DNA from: Anas platyrhynchos
Taxonomy: Eukaryota; Chordata; Aves; Anseriformes; Anatidae
DNA length: 64,000 nucleotides
NCBI RefSeq assembly: GCF_047663525.1
Contig: NC_092613.1
Span: forward strand, 5,791,501-5,855,500
Direction of reading: 5' to 3'
The notes beneath the pieces were generated by a model that saw only the letters and a list, made by a program, of their open reading frames with translations, did no database searches and was not told the DNA's origin. Below are positions 15,001-28,400 of this stretch, in pieces. Each line of letters starts with the position of its first letter. Positions within the stretch are counted from its first letter, which is position 1. Made by a program: the position numbers and the translations under genes.

Positions 15001-16087
15001 ATGTGTTTTCCGCAGTAGCTCTTGCACTGAGGGGACTAATTGCGTTCAAAAGCAACCTTGTTTGCTTTCTTAGTTTATGTGCATCACAAGAATATTTTCT
15101 CTCTAGGGTTTTGAAGCTGCGCTGCCTTACAATGAAGACTTAAGTAGTAATTAAATTCTCAAAGAACCACCAAGGCTCCTTTGGATGAAATGAGGATGTT
15201 CCAGGCTCTGGACGTCGTGTCGTGAAGGAAAGAATGTTTAGACATGACTCAGTGAGTAATGCGTGCGTGTGGGTGGGCCTGGGTGCTGTTTCAGTGCCGT
15301 GATGGCTTTCACTTGTATCAGGACTGCACAAAAGACACCACTGCTGGCATGAGGAGTGGCACTTCAGTTGTTCTCCTTGTACAACTGAATATCTTTTATA
15401 AAACACACGGACTCGTGTTCATGCAAACAAGTACGCATGCAGACGTTTCATTAGGTTTACTCTAACAAGATGTTACGCATTTCATTTTTTTCCCCCTGAT
15501 GATTTTTAAACGTTAAAACTATTTGGGAGGGTGAGGGAGATCGGAGAATTTGAGGGTAGAACATAAAGCCTGCAGACTTGAGATCGCATATAGACCACGT
15601 CTGGTTATGGCCATTACCTGATATTTTTGTGGCTTCTCTGAAAAGTTGCTAACCTCCATCTAGTTCCTGATGACACGCATTCCAATTCCAAATTCATTTT
15701 GTATGTATCAATTTCAAGAGGGCAGCTAAAGATCAAACGTGTGGACTGAATTAATGTTTTTCTCTCTGGAAGCGAGCCATTCGGGTTGGGTAGGGCACAC
15801 TGGCAGATGTCTGGGCCATCCTTAGTAGACGGATAGACAGTTTTGTTCTGCAGAGCTTGTCAATCCAATCTCTGTTGCTGATACTAAAAACTGCTCTTAA
15901 AAATATTGTGCACAGAAATAATGTAGTCGGTTGAAGGAAAACTGCAATTGGAATCGATGTGACACGACATCTGTATTTTTATAGGTCTTTTTAGGTATTT
16001 TTTAGGTCTTTACATCTGGTACAAAAAGAGAGCATTTTAAATATGGAAGTGGGTCTAAGATTTTTTTTTTTCTTTTTGCCTTCCAAG
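1..16087 (+). other. AT-rich non-coding region, probably USP49 upstream flank / 5' UTR intron
   Basis: No coding exon with a recognisable product was found on either strand. The open frames are short and low in similarity to anything I know. The interval ends at a strong acceptor (T-rich tract then AG at 16086-16087) that opens the first USP49 coding exon. At least one 5' UTR exon must therefore lie upstream, and much of this interval is presumably intron. Simple sequence includes T tracts at 10424-10449 and 13377-13397 and an AT-rich (TA)n-like run at 14099-14137. One short segment with good splice sites (7590-7673) is listed separately. No MED20 coding sequence, the gene expected beyond USP49, was seen. 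Confidence 0.6.
7590..7673 (+). other. Candidate small exon (possible USP49 5' UTR exon)
   Basis: An 84-base segment is preceded by a pyrimidine-rich stretch ending CACAG and followed by GTAAGTG, a near-perfect donor. It holds more CpG than its surroundings and is open in one forward frame (28 codons). I do not recognise the peptide. It could be a non-coding USP49 leader exon, an exon of an unannotated transcript, or chance. Confidence 0.25.
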
Positions 16088-16115
16088 GTCAAAGCAGCGA
16101 AGACTTCTGTAAGAG

Positions 16116-19100
16116 ATGGATAGATGCAAACATGTTGGGCGGCTACGACTCGCCCAGGACCATTCTATCCTGAACCCGCAGAAGTGGCACTGCATGGACT
16201 GCCAGACAACTGAATCTATCTGGGCTTGTCTGAAATGCTCCCATGTAGCCTGTGGGAGGTACATCGAGGAGCATGCACTTAAACACTTTGAAGAAACCCG
16301 ACATCCATTGGCAATGGAAGTTAATGACCTGTACGTGTTTTGTTACCTTTGTGAAGATTACGTCTTGAATGATAACCCCGAGGGTGATCTGAAACTGCTA
16401 AGAAGTTCTCTGTCAGCGATTAAAAGTCAAAAACATGATCCGTCGACGAGAAGTGGCAGGACTTTGCGATCCATGGCTTTGGGAGAGGACATGTGCAACC
16501 ATCAAAGGACCCTTCAGGGACAGTCTCAGATGCTTACAGCTCTCTGGCACAGGCGCCAGTCCTTGCTTACAAAGGCGCTGCGGACCTGGTTTGATAAGAG
16601 CTCCAGAGGCCAGCAAAAATTACAACAGAAGAAACAAATGGAGGAGTTGGAGAGGAAGAAGGAGGCAGCGAGGCAGCGGCGGCAGGAGATGAAGAGGCAG
16701 CTTCTGGAGGAGCTGGCAAACACTCCTCCAAGGAAGAGTGCGAGGCTGTTGTCCCACGTGCACAGAGAGAACTTGATTCCAAGGAAATTCAGGGAGGTGG
16801 CGACCGCTTCCCCTACCTCAAGGCAGATGCAGAGCAGCAGATTCAATCAGTTTTATTCCATCCGGCGTAAGCCTCTGATGACTCCCGGGGTGACGGGTCT
16901 AAGGAACCTGGGAAACACGTGTTACATGAATTCCATTCTGCAAGTGCTAAGTCACCTCCAGAAATTTCGAGAATGTTTTTTGACGCTTGATCTCTGTGAA
17001 ACAGAAGAACTCTTAGCCAAAACTGTGAATGGGAAGTCTAGGATGCCTGGCAAATTGGCAAATGGAGCCGCTGCTAATGAGTCAGGGAAGACTGACAAAG
17101 TGGGATCATATGGCACGCAGAGCTTGCCAGCTGGCTTAAATGGTGGCTCCTCGATAAGCAGGAGTTTAGAACTGATACAACCCAAGGAACCAAGTTCAAA
17201 GCACATCTCCCTCTGTCACGAATTGCACACCCTCTTCAGAGTGATGTGGTCTGGCAAGTGGGCGCTTGTGTCCCCGTTTGCCATGCTGCACTCTGTGTGG
17301 AGTCTGATCCCAGCGTTTCGGGGCTACGATCAGCAGGACGCTCAGGAATTTCTATGCGAGTTGTTGGATAAAGTTCAGCAGGAGCTGGAGTCGGAAGGAA
17401 CGAAGCGCAGGATCCTCATCCCTTTCTCTCAGAGGAAGCTCACCAAGCAGGTCCTGAAGGTGGTGAACACCATTTTTCACGGGCAGTTGCTAAGTCAGGT
17501 ATGCAGCTGGTTTTGCACAGAAATCAGTGGGAGCTGTTAACAGCGAGAAACAATGGCTTTGTTTCTTGAGGAACCACCAGATACCGAGGAGTAATTGCTT
17601 AGGAGTGCCTCCTGAGAATGCAAACTGATTGCTGCTCAGGTTGTCAGTGGTTTCGATGCTTTTCATGTCTATTGTAAATTTAGTGGACGTTTGCCACTTG
17701 AGAATGACATCTGCACTAGCACAGAGGTTCTGAGCCCCTACTTTTAAGTTTTTACTGTGTTTTTAAAGCGTCTTTGTAGTTCTCATCCCTTTATGGCTTT
17801 GTTTCTGTGACTAGAAAGAATACGATGAAGGACAGAGAGGGCAGTCAGCCTGCACTATAAAGAATAAGCTGTCTGTGACACTTCTTATTTGCAGGCCTTT
17901 GAAAGTCATCTTGAGATGCTGAGCATGCTTAACATATGTTTCTGTAGGAGCTGAACGTGCCTGCCCTGTCACGCTGCTTGGTCTTTTATTCCTGTGCTGT
18001 TCCCTTGTCTGAAACGCATTACTCCCCACAAGGCTGACCCTGAAAGCACAGCGTGTTTGAAAGTCCTCCGCTGCCTTTGCTGTCCAGGAGAAATGAATGC
18101 TCACATAACTTGACACTTCAGGGCTTCCACGATCAGCCCCCGAGGCGTATGATGTGTGTGCATCCCCGGCAGTCTCTACGTGGTCTGTCTCAGTGCCAGC
18201 CTTGCTGTGCCTACCACTCCTAAGGATTCCCATGCGTGTTAAATACCAAAAGGTGTATTTTTGGAGCTAAAGCTCTGGATTTCCAGGGAAGGAATGCTTG
18301 AAGTCCTGGTTTGTTTGAATTGTCCCTGCATTGCATGAACTCCTCTGCTGAACTGAATGCTCTTTGTCCAGTTGTCTCTTGGCTCTGAAGGTGGTGCTTA
18401 TGGCTAAGGTCAGTGTGCTAGGTAGGCCTGTTAGCAGCAGGAAGATGTTCACAAATCAGCCTGAGCTATCTGTTGTTACAATATATTATAAATAACTTGT
18501 CAAGGTATTTATTCTCCCTGTGTACCTTGTGTTGAATTTTAAACCTCTCCAAGCACAGAAGACCTCCTTCCCCATCCGCTAGCTACACTGAGTACATCGT
18601 GAAGTTACTGGTGCCGTCAGAGGATGGAGGTGGATGGCTGGAAAGCCAGTGCAAAGCTGGGAGCTGGTTTTCTGCTGGAGAGTTTTCACAAGGATGTAAA
18701 ATCTGGATCTGCTTTCTGGTTTTGTTACCTCCTCATCTTCTTGCTTGCTGCCTCTGAGATTAGTGGAAAACTTTTCTGCTGTTCATATTTATAATACTCC
18801 AGAAAGACAGCAGAAGTGCACTTTAAATTTGTCCTTTCGTGCTCCATTCATGAATAATTTTTATAGAGTTAGCAGATGAAACAGAGGAATTACACACAGC
18901 ACTTTAGAATGTGCAAGGAAAATAGAGAAACGAGGGAAGGAAGATTGTGTGATAATTGCTAACCCATGCTGCCTGTAGTAGAAAAGAGTGCTCGTTACCC
19001 AGCCGTGGAGTGGTCTTACACCTGCAATATCTTCTGGGGAAGTGAATCCCATCAAGGTGAATGTTGTCTCTGTTTCTGGAGAATTGAGAAAGCAGGCTAA

Positions 19101-22100
19101 ATTATTTGCTGCAGACATTTCTAATTTGAAAACTATATGTAAGAAGGTTTCTCTTGACCTGCTGGCCATTTTTCTGGCTGTGAGGCTGTGCTCCTTGGGC
19201 GTAAGCTTGCCATTTAGGTGTGAATGTAAAAATCTGTCTGCAGGTGAACGTGTACCTAACTTCATTTTTGTACCAACATTTCATCCCCAGGTCACCTGCA
19301 TAACGTGCAACTACAAATCCAACACCGTTGAGCCCTTTTGGGATCTTTCCCTGGAATTTCCTGAGCGCTATCACTCCATTGAGAAGGGGATCATCCCCGT
19401 TAACCAGACGGAGTGCATGCTGACAGAAATGTTGGCCAAGTTCACAGAGACTGAAGCTCTGGAAGGGAGGATATATGCATGCGACCAATGCAACAGTAAG
19501 TCTGCTGCTGTCTCTGCTGATTAGAAGCCCTGGATTTTTTTTCTGAGAGGTTCCTGATGTATGTTTTGTGCCTGAAAACCTGTTGTGACCGATGCATACC
19601 CCTCCCTTGCATTGGAGGGGAAGGGGAAGGAAACTTAGAGCTTGGGGGGGATTGGATTGAGAGTCAAGAGGAGAAAACAATAAGGAATAATGGTCCTTAC
19701 CTGCTGCATGGCAGGAAAGCTTTTGTAACAAGCTGTCTATCTGCTCTCTGCTCTTGATTGAATCATTTAACCAGAAGTCACAACTGCAGAGTTCTCGTGG
19801 TCTGCCACTAGGTTAGAGTTTCTCTCTCTTTGTAGGCGTTTTTGTCAAAATGCAGTGAAGTGACATTATTCTGAGAGTCTCAGGTTAATGTATTACCTGC
19901 TATATGAATGCGTGTGTTTTGCTGTGCTCAGCTAGAAGATGACTTCTGTAGCAGGTCTGAGTGTAAGGTCATTATATTTCTGAATGTAATTTTAGCCTCG
20001 TGTATAATCATGCAGCTCAGCTACTCTGATAAGCTGTGTTTGGATTATTTTTTTTCATGTAGGTATTTATGGCAAATGTTTATTCCCTTGGGAGGAAAAT
20101 GGCAATAATTTGACTTGCATTGCAACGAGGCAGCTGAAATAACAAGTATTTGTAGAGACCTCTTCGCTATCAACTTGTGAATCAGTTACCAAGCATCTTC
20201 CCAAAATGTTGGGAAATAACCATTGACTGAGATGTCCTTGAAACAAAGCCAAATATAATTTGGACAGATTCTGATTCACAAATAATGTTCACAAAGCGTC
20301 GTTGTGATTGAGCACAGCTTTTATCTTAACTCAGTCTTCTGTGATTTTTTTTTTTTTTGTGGAAGCCCAAATTTTAACAGTTGCTTCAGAGTTAAACAGT
20401 TAAAGAAACATTTAGCCAGCTGAAAAAAATCGGGGAAAGGCAAATAAATAGCTTGCATCTAGGTGCCAAAAACTATTGGGGGCAGTGCTTGTCAGACGCG
20501 ATAGAGGAGGAGCAACCCATCTGTTCTGAGCTGGTGCAGCGAGGTGCAGAAATCTAATTAACAGGTACATTTCTTAGTGGAAACTGAAAGCCACCTGTCT
20601 TCCTGGTACGGTGCTGTGTCTGGTGTTCTGGAAAGAGTAATCACTGGGAAGAGGAATGTTTTTTCCCCTCTTCTCCAGTTTCTGTTCAGCCATCCCTTTT
20701 GCTTTGTGAGCAGGCAGCACTCCTGGAGGTGGAACCTTGCTGGAAGCATTTTCCTCTAACTTGTATTAATATCCTGGAGCTAAGTTTGCTGGTGTAAGCT
20801 TTGTTGTAGTGCTCTAATAAATGGATTGAAGTTTTTTTTTTAAAAGAACAGAGTGTCAAGTAGTGTTATTTGTATGTTGGCAGCTCACCTGCTGAAACTG
20901 CTGCAACCCTAGATGTCAAAAAATACCTGAAGTGATTTTAAGCATGGTTTTTGATCTTAGGAAGTTGTCTGTGAAGGAATGCATAAGAAGTGTTTACTCA
21001 TGTTTCTGTCCTATGGATGCATGTGAGATGGACTAGTGCTGCTGGAAGAAAAAGAGAGTTCATAATGGGTTCTCTTTCATTCTCAATATAATTACACCAT
21101 GATAATTACACCTTGCCTTGATATTTTATTTTTCTTTGGTAGGCAAACGGCGAAAGTCTTCTCCTAAACCTCTTGTTCTGAGTGAAGCTAAAAAGCAGTT
21201 AATGATCTACAGACTACCTCAGGTCCTCCGACTGCACCTTAAACGATTCAGGTGAGCGGGGCACGCTGCGGGGTGTCAGGCAGGTGCCTTCTGGCTTTTG
21301 GGAGAGAAGTGCTAAGTGGGGTCCAGCAACTTCTCTCCCTTTCTGGGAAATGCATGTCTATAATTGTTTTACCCAGAGCAGGTGTGTAATGCTTGCTTCT
21401 AACTCTAAAACCAGTAGCCTGTTTGTAGTGTGTTTTCTGTTACGTGCAGTGTAATGTGTTGTGAATTGTACTTAATGATATTTGTCTGATTTTGGAGACA
21501 GCTTGAAGCAGTGACTGTGAGATGGCTGAACTGATCTGTTGAGTGAAAGATTTGCTGAAGCTGGAACCCCTGTGATAGCCAAATATATGCATTATGTTAA
21601 ATAAAACGTAGCAGGCAGAGTTCAAAACACGAAGTTTCTAAAATGCTTAACGTAGGCAATTATGAGATGTGAGGTTTTTATATCTATATAGCTGAGCATT
21701 TTAGATGGCGTTTGGTTGTCACAGTAGATGTTCTGTTTTCTTTGTTTGGCTGTTACAAATCTCAACAATGCTGGAACTACAGCCAATGGACATCAGTGAC
21801 GATTCAGTTTTATGCAAAAGATGACTGCAGTAGATTTTAAAGTGAAAACAGAAGGAGAAAATTGTGATGTCCTCTTGAAGGAAAGCTCTTTGAGCTGTTC
21901 CGCAGTGGCTGTCGAGTGCATCTTCATTCCCACAGCCCTCTGCTGCTGCCCAGAAAGGTCCTGAGCCTTTGATTGTGCCCTTGTATTTGCAGGTGGTCTG
22001 AACGCAATCACCGTGAGAAGATTGGGGTCCATGTCCTCTTTGACCAGGTACTAAACATGGAACCTTACTGCTGCAGGGACTCTCTCTCCTCTCTTGACAA

Positions 22101-23170
22101 AGAGACCTTTGTCTATGACCTCTCCGCTGTGGTGATGCATCATGGTAAAGGGTTTGGCTCAGGACACTACACAGCATATTGCTACAACACGGAGGGAGGT
22201 GCGTGTGCCTTATTTCGGGGGAAACAAATTCAAGAATCTCGGTTTTTATTCCATAGACATAGTGCATAGTAAAGCTTCATGATCGAGGTTGTTTGGAATC
22301 AGGTTTCCTGCCATTCGGTAGTTTGTTTCCCAGAATGTATTGCTAGTAGCATGCTTTTTTTTTCTTTTTTTTTCTTTTTTTTTTTTTTGTGTAAAGACCA
22401 CAGATTGCTGCTCTTGGCTTTGTGGCACTTCGGGATGCCTTTTATTGCTCACTGTTAACAGCATGAATGCTTCATTTTCTCACGGGATGTAACTCTGTGG
22501 AGCTGCTCCAGCTGGGTGTCTTTTCTCGGTATCCTTGGGATGGTGAGATAAACAGAAAGTGTTTTGAAACCGGACAGGGACTATTCATGAATAACATCCG
22601 CAGGGTTTTTGTGAATTTCCAGCAGTCTTTCTGCAGCTGAATCAGCATTGATTCTGCCTTTTAACTGATACAGAAAGAGGTACAAATTGTCTGTCTCCAG
22701 AGAACTCTTATTTTCCTAATTGAGTTTTTGGGCTATAATATGCAGTTGGTTAAATTATGATTCCATATTTCTAAACTGTGTTAACAGCACAGAAATGGTA
22801 AAAACGTTTCCCATTTTAGAAACTCCTTTCTAAGGTATCTGTAGGGCAAAAGGTAGAGATGCCTTTTGTCCTACATGGTCCTTTTTCTCTGTGGATGTCT
22901 CCTATGAACAGTTCCAAAATGCAGTCAGAAGAAGTGATGCCTCCCCTACTGATGTCCTCTTTCTCACTTTGATTCCTAGGTTTTTGGGTCCACTGCAATG
23001 ACTCCAAACTGAATGTATGTAGCGTGGAGGAGGTGTGCAAAACCCAGGCCTACATTCTCTTTTACACTCAAAGAACAGTGCAGGACAAAGCAAGAATCTC
23101 AGAAAAACAACTCCAAGCTCAGGTGCTGTCCAAAAATAGTGATAAAGACAGAAGACTGACATTCCCATGA
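16116..23170 (+). CDS. USP49: Ubiquitin carboxyl-terminal hydrolase 49 (five coding exons)
   Basis: Coding exons are 16116-17498, 19291-19495, 21143-21251, 21993-22198 and 22980-23170, giving 697 residues (human about 688). All introns are GT/AG and the frame closes at TGA. Residues 4-100 form a ZnF-UBP domain (start MDRCKHVG, many Cys/His). A Lys/Arg/Glu-rich coiled-coil-like stretch (about 165-225) follows. The USP catalytic domain begins with [13 protein letters not shown], putting the nucleophile at Cys269. The His box GSGHYTAYC places the catalytic His at 624, and HCNDSK gives Asn641/Asp642. The family is known for nuclear deubiquitination, with USP49 acting on H2B-ubiquitin and co-transcriptional splicing. 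The start has a good Kozak context (G at -3 and +4) and sits 28 bases after an acceptor. USP44 is the close paralogue, but exon-by-exon wording and the neighbours favour USP49. Confidence 0.97.
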
Positions 23171-25400
23171 TGGGAAGCTCTATAACTCAATCAACGGTCT
23201 CAGTTGTTTTTTGTTTCGTTTTGTTTTTTTAAACCATTGGTGTTCACATCTTTCCTCTTTGTATGAAAAAAGGCTCACTGCAGGAAGGGGATCAGATCGT
23301 GGTGCTTGCCGCCCAGGGTCTGGAGAAGTGTATCAAGCTGTGCAATTCTGATGCGTAAGATTGTAGTCAGAATCTTGGTTTTTAATGAATATTATTGTTA
23401 AATTATGCTCGTAAAACGAAAAGGGAGAGTTTGATGCTTTGTATCATTAGTTTCATATCAAAATAGATTTGAGTAACACATGTAACATGGCACAACCAGG
23501 AAACAAAAGCATTCAACTGGCTTCCAAACACCTTCAGTACCTAGTAATGCTGACAAACCTCTAGAAGGAGCAGGTATCGTACCATCCCCTTTAATTGTCG
23601 TTCAGATTTCCAGGGTTTGAATCACACCCAGGTATTTATTTTTATGATTGTCGGATAAATGGTGTTGGCTGCCCTAAAAGCCATTCTTGCTGAAGAAATG
23701 TTTGACACTCTTCTACAAGAGAAAATATTCCCCAGACCTCAGCTATTTCTGCGATACTAATTTATTTGCTATCATTTAAGGGCAAACCTTATGCATAAAA
23801 ATGGCTTAAATGGCTGGCTATTTTTTTTTTTCAGTGTTATGGGGGCTGTGTGCACACTTGATGGTTTGTTCTCTAGGCTGAACTGAATAGGCAGCTAAAT
23901 TCACTAGGAATGTGATTCTTGAAACAGTTCTGCTCTGGAGAATTTGTGTTTTGTCTTGTTTTAAACCAAACAAAGAAAACAACAAAATCACCCTGTAATA
24001 AGACGGGAATGTACCTGTGTGTGATCAGTCACATCTGTTTACAGTGGAAGCAAAAACGAAGCCTATACTACAAGTTTCTGCTGGCATAACTGTGCTGATC
24101 AGGTTATAAAGAATTCAAAGCCTTGACTTGCAGAGCTGTGACAGCAGAAGCAGTTAGAATGGAGGCAACTTACACTGGAAAACTGGCACTTTTTTTTTTT
24201 TTCTTGTAACAAGTGTGGCTTGTTTTCCTCAGGGGAACAGGATGAAGGTAATACCACAACGGTAGGAGACGGAGCTAGGTTCTGCTTCTGCTCCTGTAGT
24301 GGGAATATTCATGAACTCTGGTGGTTACACAAGGTCCAGAATAACTGAAGGCAGTGGGGTTGCACAGATGTCGTGCTGTCATGAGCAGAATTTAACCTGT
24401 GAAGTCTTTATTCCTGCTGGGGCATAAGGGGAAGGAATGTAGTTAACTGTCAAATTACATGTTGAGCTTGAAAGGCTACCATAATGTCTGTATCTTGTAA
24501 TCATCTTGATTTTAGAATGTAGGGCCCTAGTTGACTTTTTATAGTCACTTCTCAGCCTACGGTTGGACCTCAGGTATTTTTATAATTTGGGGTTTGACTG
24601 CTCACGCTTCATGTTTTAAACAAAGCTGAATATGTAACTGCAAAGATACAGGACATCTTTCAGTCTTGATGGTTGCTTTATTTTTTTTTTATTTTTTTTT
24701 GGAAACGGTTATAGGTTGCTGTCATCTAAAATATGAGGCTCTTCAAAAAAATATATATTTTATTTTCAGGAAGAGAAGTTCTGAAAGCAGGTTTCTCTTC
24801 TTCCCTCTTCTACTTTTATCCTTGCCATCGTATGCCCATCAGACATAAATTAATGTACGTTATTCTTAGAGGGGGAGAATAGGAAAATTTCCCAAATACC
24901 ATTCCTCTTTTTCCACTGCCACTACTGCAATTTCTAATTTCCTGTCCTATGGGCAAATCGGTCCATTTTACTTTGGCTGATGTGTCACTTTAGCCATGCA
25001 GAGATGAGCACAGCAAACATGAAACTCCTCTTTTGTTAGAGCTCAGTGCCGCATTAGGTCTCCTCTGTCCTTAAAAATTCCCATTTCCTGACCATCTGAG
25101 GAACACGTGGCTTTCTGAGCCTACAAAAACTGTTTTTTGCCAATTATTCTTAATTGGGAGTTCACATGCTCATGTGTATTTTTGGAGACGAGTCAGTGTG
25201 AAACAGTCCTGTGGGAACTAACGGAAAACTTAAACTTCTGTTTCTCTAAATGTAGCGTGGTCTGGAAGGATTTCCTATGAATGTCTGTATATCCTTGTAT
25301 TTACTAGGTAGCATTATTTTTTGTGCTCCTAGTAAATAAAATTAATGCAAATGCAATAGGCCAGGCCGAGATAGAATAAAAGTAAGCGTGACCCTGCTGG
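23171..25400 (+). other. USP49: Probable USP49 3' UTR
   Basis: This is AT-rich sequence directly after the USP49 stop with no supported coding exon. The first canonical AATAAA downstream is at 25335-25340, followed by another at 25375-25380, so the transcript could end near 25400. The end point is inferred from these signals only, and longer isoforms are possible. Confidence 0.4.
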
Positions 25401-28400
25401 ATGTGCAGGAAGTTGCTTTGGCTTCAGCACAGGTGGAAGTTGGCATTCCTGAAGGAATGGAAATCACATGCTCGTGATATTTTCAGATATGGGATATTTT
25501 CAGATATGTGATGGATTCTTTTCTGGAGCAAAACGTGCTGTGTGAAGACTACACGTCTTAGAAGGAAAATGAAAGGAAAAGGCGTTTGCCGTTGCCTTCT
25601 TAATCTCAGCGGTGGAAGGGAAAGCTGGAGGCTCACAGTTTTACTGTGACTACCAAATGCTGTGCTCACCGTCCGAATCCCTTAGCCGTGCTGGCCCTGT
25701 TCATACACAGCCTGATTGGTACTGCAGTGAGCCGAGACTCTTCGCTGTAAATGCTCATCTTTTGACTGAGTGTTTTGCGTTACTATTTGAATTCAGGTAG
25801 GAATTGATACAGCTGTCAGCGAATAAGTTGCAGAGGGGGGCTGGGAGCGTACCTTTGGGCATTGGTGCACCTGATTGCCCGAGCAGATTTTGTAGCATGT
25901 GCTGTTGACATCTTTTGACGTTAGTGGCCTCTCCGTGTGAGCCTCGTCGTGCTGAGACATGGAGATCCTGCGGTCAGAAAAATGATTGCCCTGATAGGGA
26001 AGGAATGAATTATACTTCAAAGTAAACTTTGCTTTTTCCAACACTGTGAGGTTTCTGTAATATTTAGCTTTTATTTGGAAGCGATAGCGTATAGCATTTT
26101 TTATGCTGTTTGGTTTATATTTGTCTACTGCAGGCATCTTTGTATAAGCATAGCCCAACGCCCCCATCGTGGTGGACACTGTTTTATAGTGTCCTGCTTG
26201 CCAGAAATAATAATTGGCAGCTACTTCTTTACATTAGTAAGACAAACATACAACTTGCAATTACAACGAAGCTCACTTAAGTGAATGCCTGACAAAGTGC
26301 AGCCTGTGATGCAAACTTTGTCCCTCCTTTAAAGGTTTGGCTTCGAATCCTGCTAGTACAGTGGTACACGTTTAGAAAAATTCCAAATGCAGGCTCTACC
26401 TCTGCAAACACCTAAGCAAATGATGCAACTTAGCTCAGGTGTGGAGTTCAGCATCCAAAGTTTTGAGTCACAAGCTGAGTGTCTGCAGGATTAGAATCTT
26501 TCTTGTGGTCCCGCTGGAAGTGGAATTGGTTTGTGTACGTACAGCGATTCCTGTACCAGGGCTCAGTCCTGTAACAAGGAGCCAGTTGCCTTGAGAGCTG
26601 CTGAGAGCAAGTGCGGGGTTTGTGGCACCCTGCAGGTTATTTTTGGAGGGCGAAGGAAGCCACTGTCGGGCTTGTGAGCATGCAGCCTTTGGGGCAGGAC
26701 TGTTCCCAGCATGTCCTTCTTCTGTTCAACTTGTAAGTAAATCGGTGTTTCTTAATTTTATGCTTTCAAGAATGAAGAATCTTAATGTATTCATGGCCAG
26801 GTGTGATACAACATCTGCTGTAGTCATTAGAAAACACTTTATTTTAGCTAACTTCATTCCACTAGCGAGTTAATTGCGCAGATTTGCCTTTATGTTACCC
26901 CTTTGCTGCCTGCATGCCCAAGTTAAACTATGCATACCACAAAAACGGTTTCTCTGCAAAGCAGTGAAAAAAAAACAATATTTTCCCCATTAGTTCTGAC
27001 CAGAACAATTCTACAATCTGGCTTTGGAGTTGTCAATGGGAGGCAGCAAATGGAAGAATGTGTATTAAATGCTTGACATCAAACTTTTCTGGGTGGCAGC
27101 ACCACTCCCATGTACTTAAGGACTTCCAGAAGGTTTTCTGAGCATAGGAATCAAATTGGAAGCAGTAAAAGCAGTAAGTGTGTCCTATGGACTCACTATC
27201 AGAAGTTATTTTGGTTTGTAAAAGCAAGGCTTCTAGCAAAAATATTGTCTTGGTGGCAATTTAGACACGCTTATGTTGACTGTGATGGCCCCAGGCCTGA
27301 GTATGCTTAATTGCACCTCAATGAGAGAGACTAATGAACCTTCTGGCTGTTGCCCGATACCCCAGGATAAGCTACAGTGGAAATCAACAGTGCTGCAGAA
27401 TGAGAGGTACTTAAGGAAGAGACAGTAAGTAGAGGGAGATTAGTTTTACCTGCCAATACAATTTTGTGAACTAATTTTGTATGATTCCTTAGATTTGGTG
27501 CCTTGTATCCGATAACGTTTTGCGTGGGACCGAAATGTTGGGAAATCGGTCATTAATTCCTGACTGAAGCAGCAGATTTGTGTGTTTTTTGTAAGTACTC
27601 TCAATATCGCTGACGTTTTTACATTTCATATCGGTATGGGAGTGGAAAAGTTTACCAGCAAGCTCAGAAGCTAGCGTTTTACTGTTACGTGCTTGAGATC
27701 TCTGCTTTTGGAATAATTCAAGGAGCAACTTGTTCAAAGGCAGATTAGATTTGGCCTCTTAGATTTTTCTCATGCCATCTGGGCCCCTTGCAGCCAGGTC
27801 AGTGAGATGACATCCACCACATCATGTAACGTGGTGCAGGGAACACACACTCCAGTGGTTTTTTTTGGGTAGAGTGGCTGTAGCTTTGGAAAGGACCTTC
27901 TGTTACAAGTAATGGTAATGGCTGGTTTAGAAAAGAAAGAATATACATGTAGTTACCCTTGCCATGGTCATGTTTGCACAGATTTCTTCTTAGCAGCCTA
28001 GCAAACATCTCTGCACCTGAGCAGACCTGTCGTGGTAATGCCTGGGTGAGTGAGTTATGCAAGATATCCCTTGTGTAAGGTGGCCAAGTGGCCCTTCTTC
28101 AGAGTAAGTGGTAAAACCCAAGCAGCAGCTCTGAATTCTGCCTTTTTGTGTGTTTAATCCCTTCAGCTGGTTTGAGATCAGATAGGATGGACTCAGGCAG
28201 AGAATTTATTGCCCGTGGGAAGATAAAACCTCAATTAAGTGTTGTTTTTTTAATGTCTATTACATTAACATTGATACCTGCTTATTGTGGGTAGATAGAT
28301 GGGAATGTGAAGCATTCTAACAAGCTTTTAAATTTGTAAAATCTACAGCACAAATGAATGATCTTAAGCTATGTGTGTCGGTTACCTGTACCGACCTGTG

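Noticed and set aside
18988-19524. 178-codon + strand frame apparently extending USP49 exon 2 upstream
   Set aside because: The real exon begins after the acceptor at 19290. The extra upstream residues do not belong to the USP fold and the frame is only open by chance.
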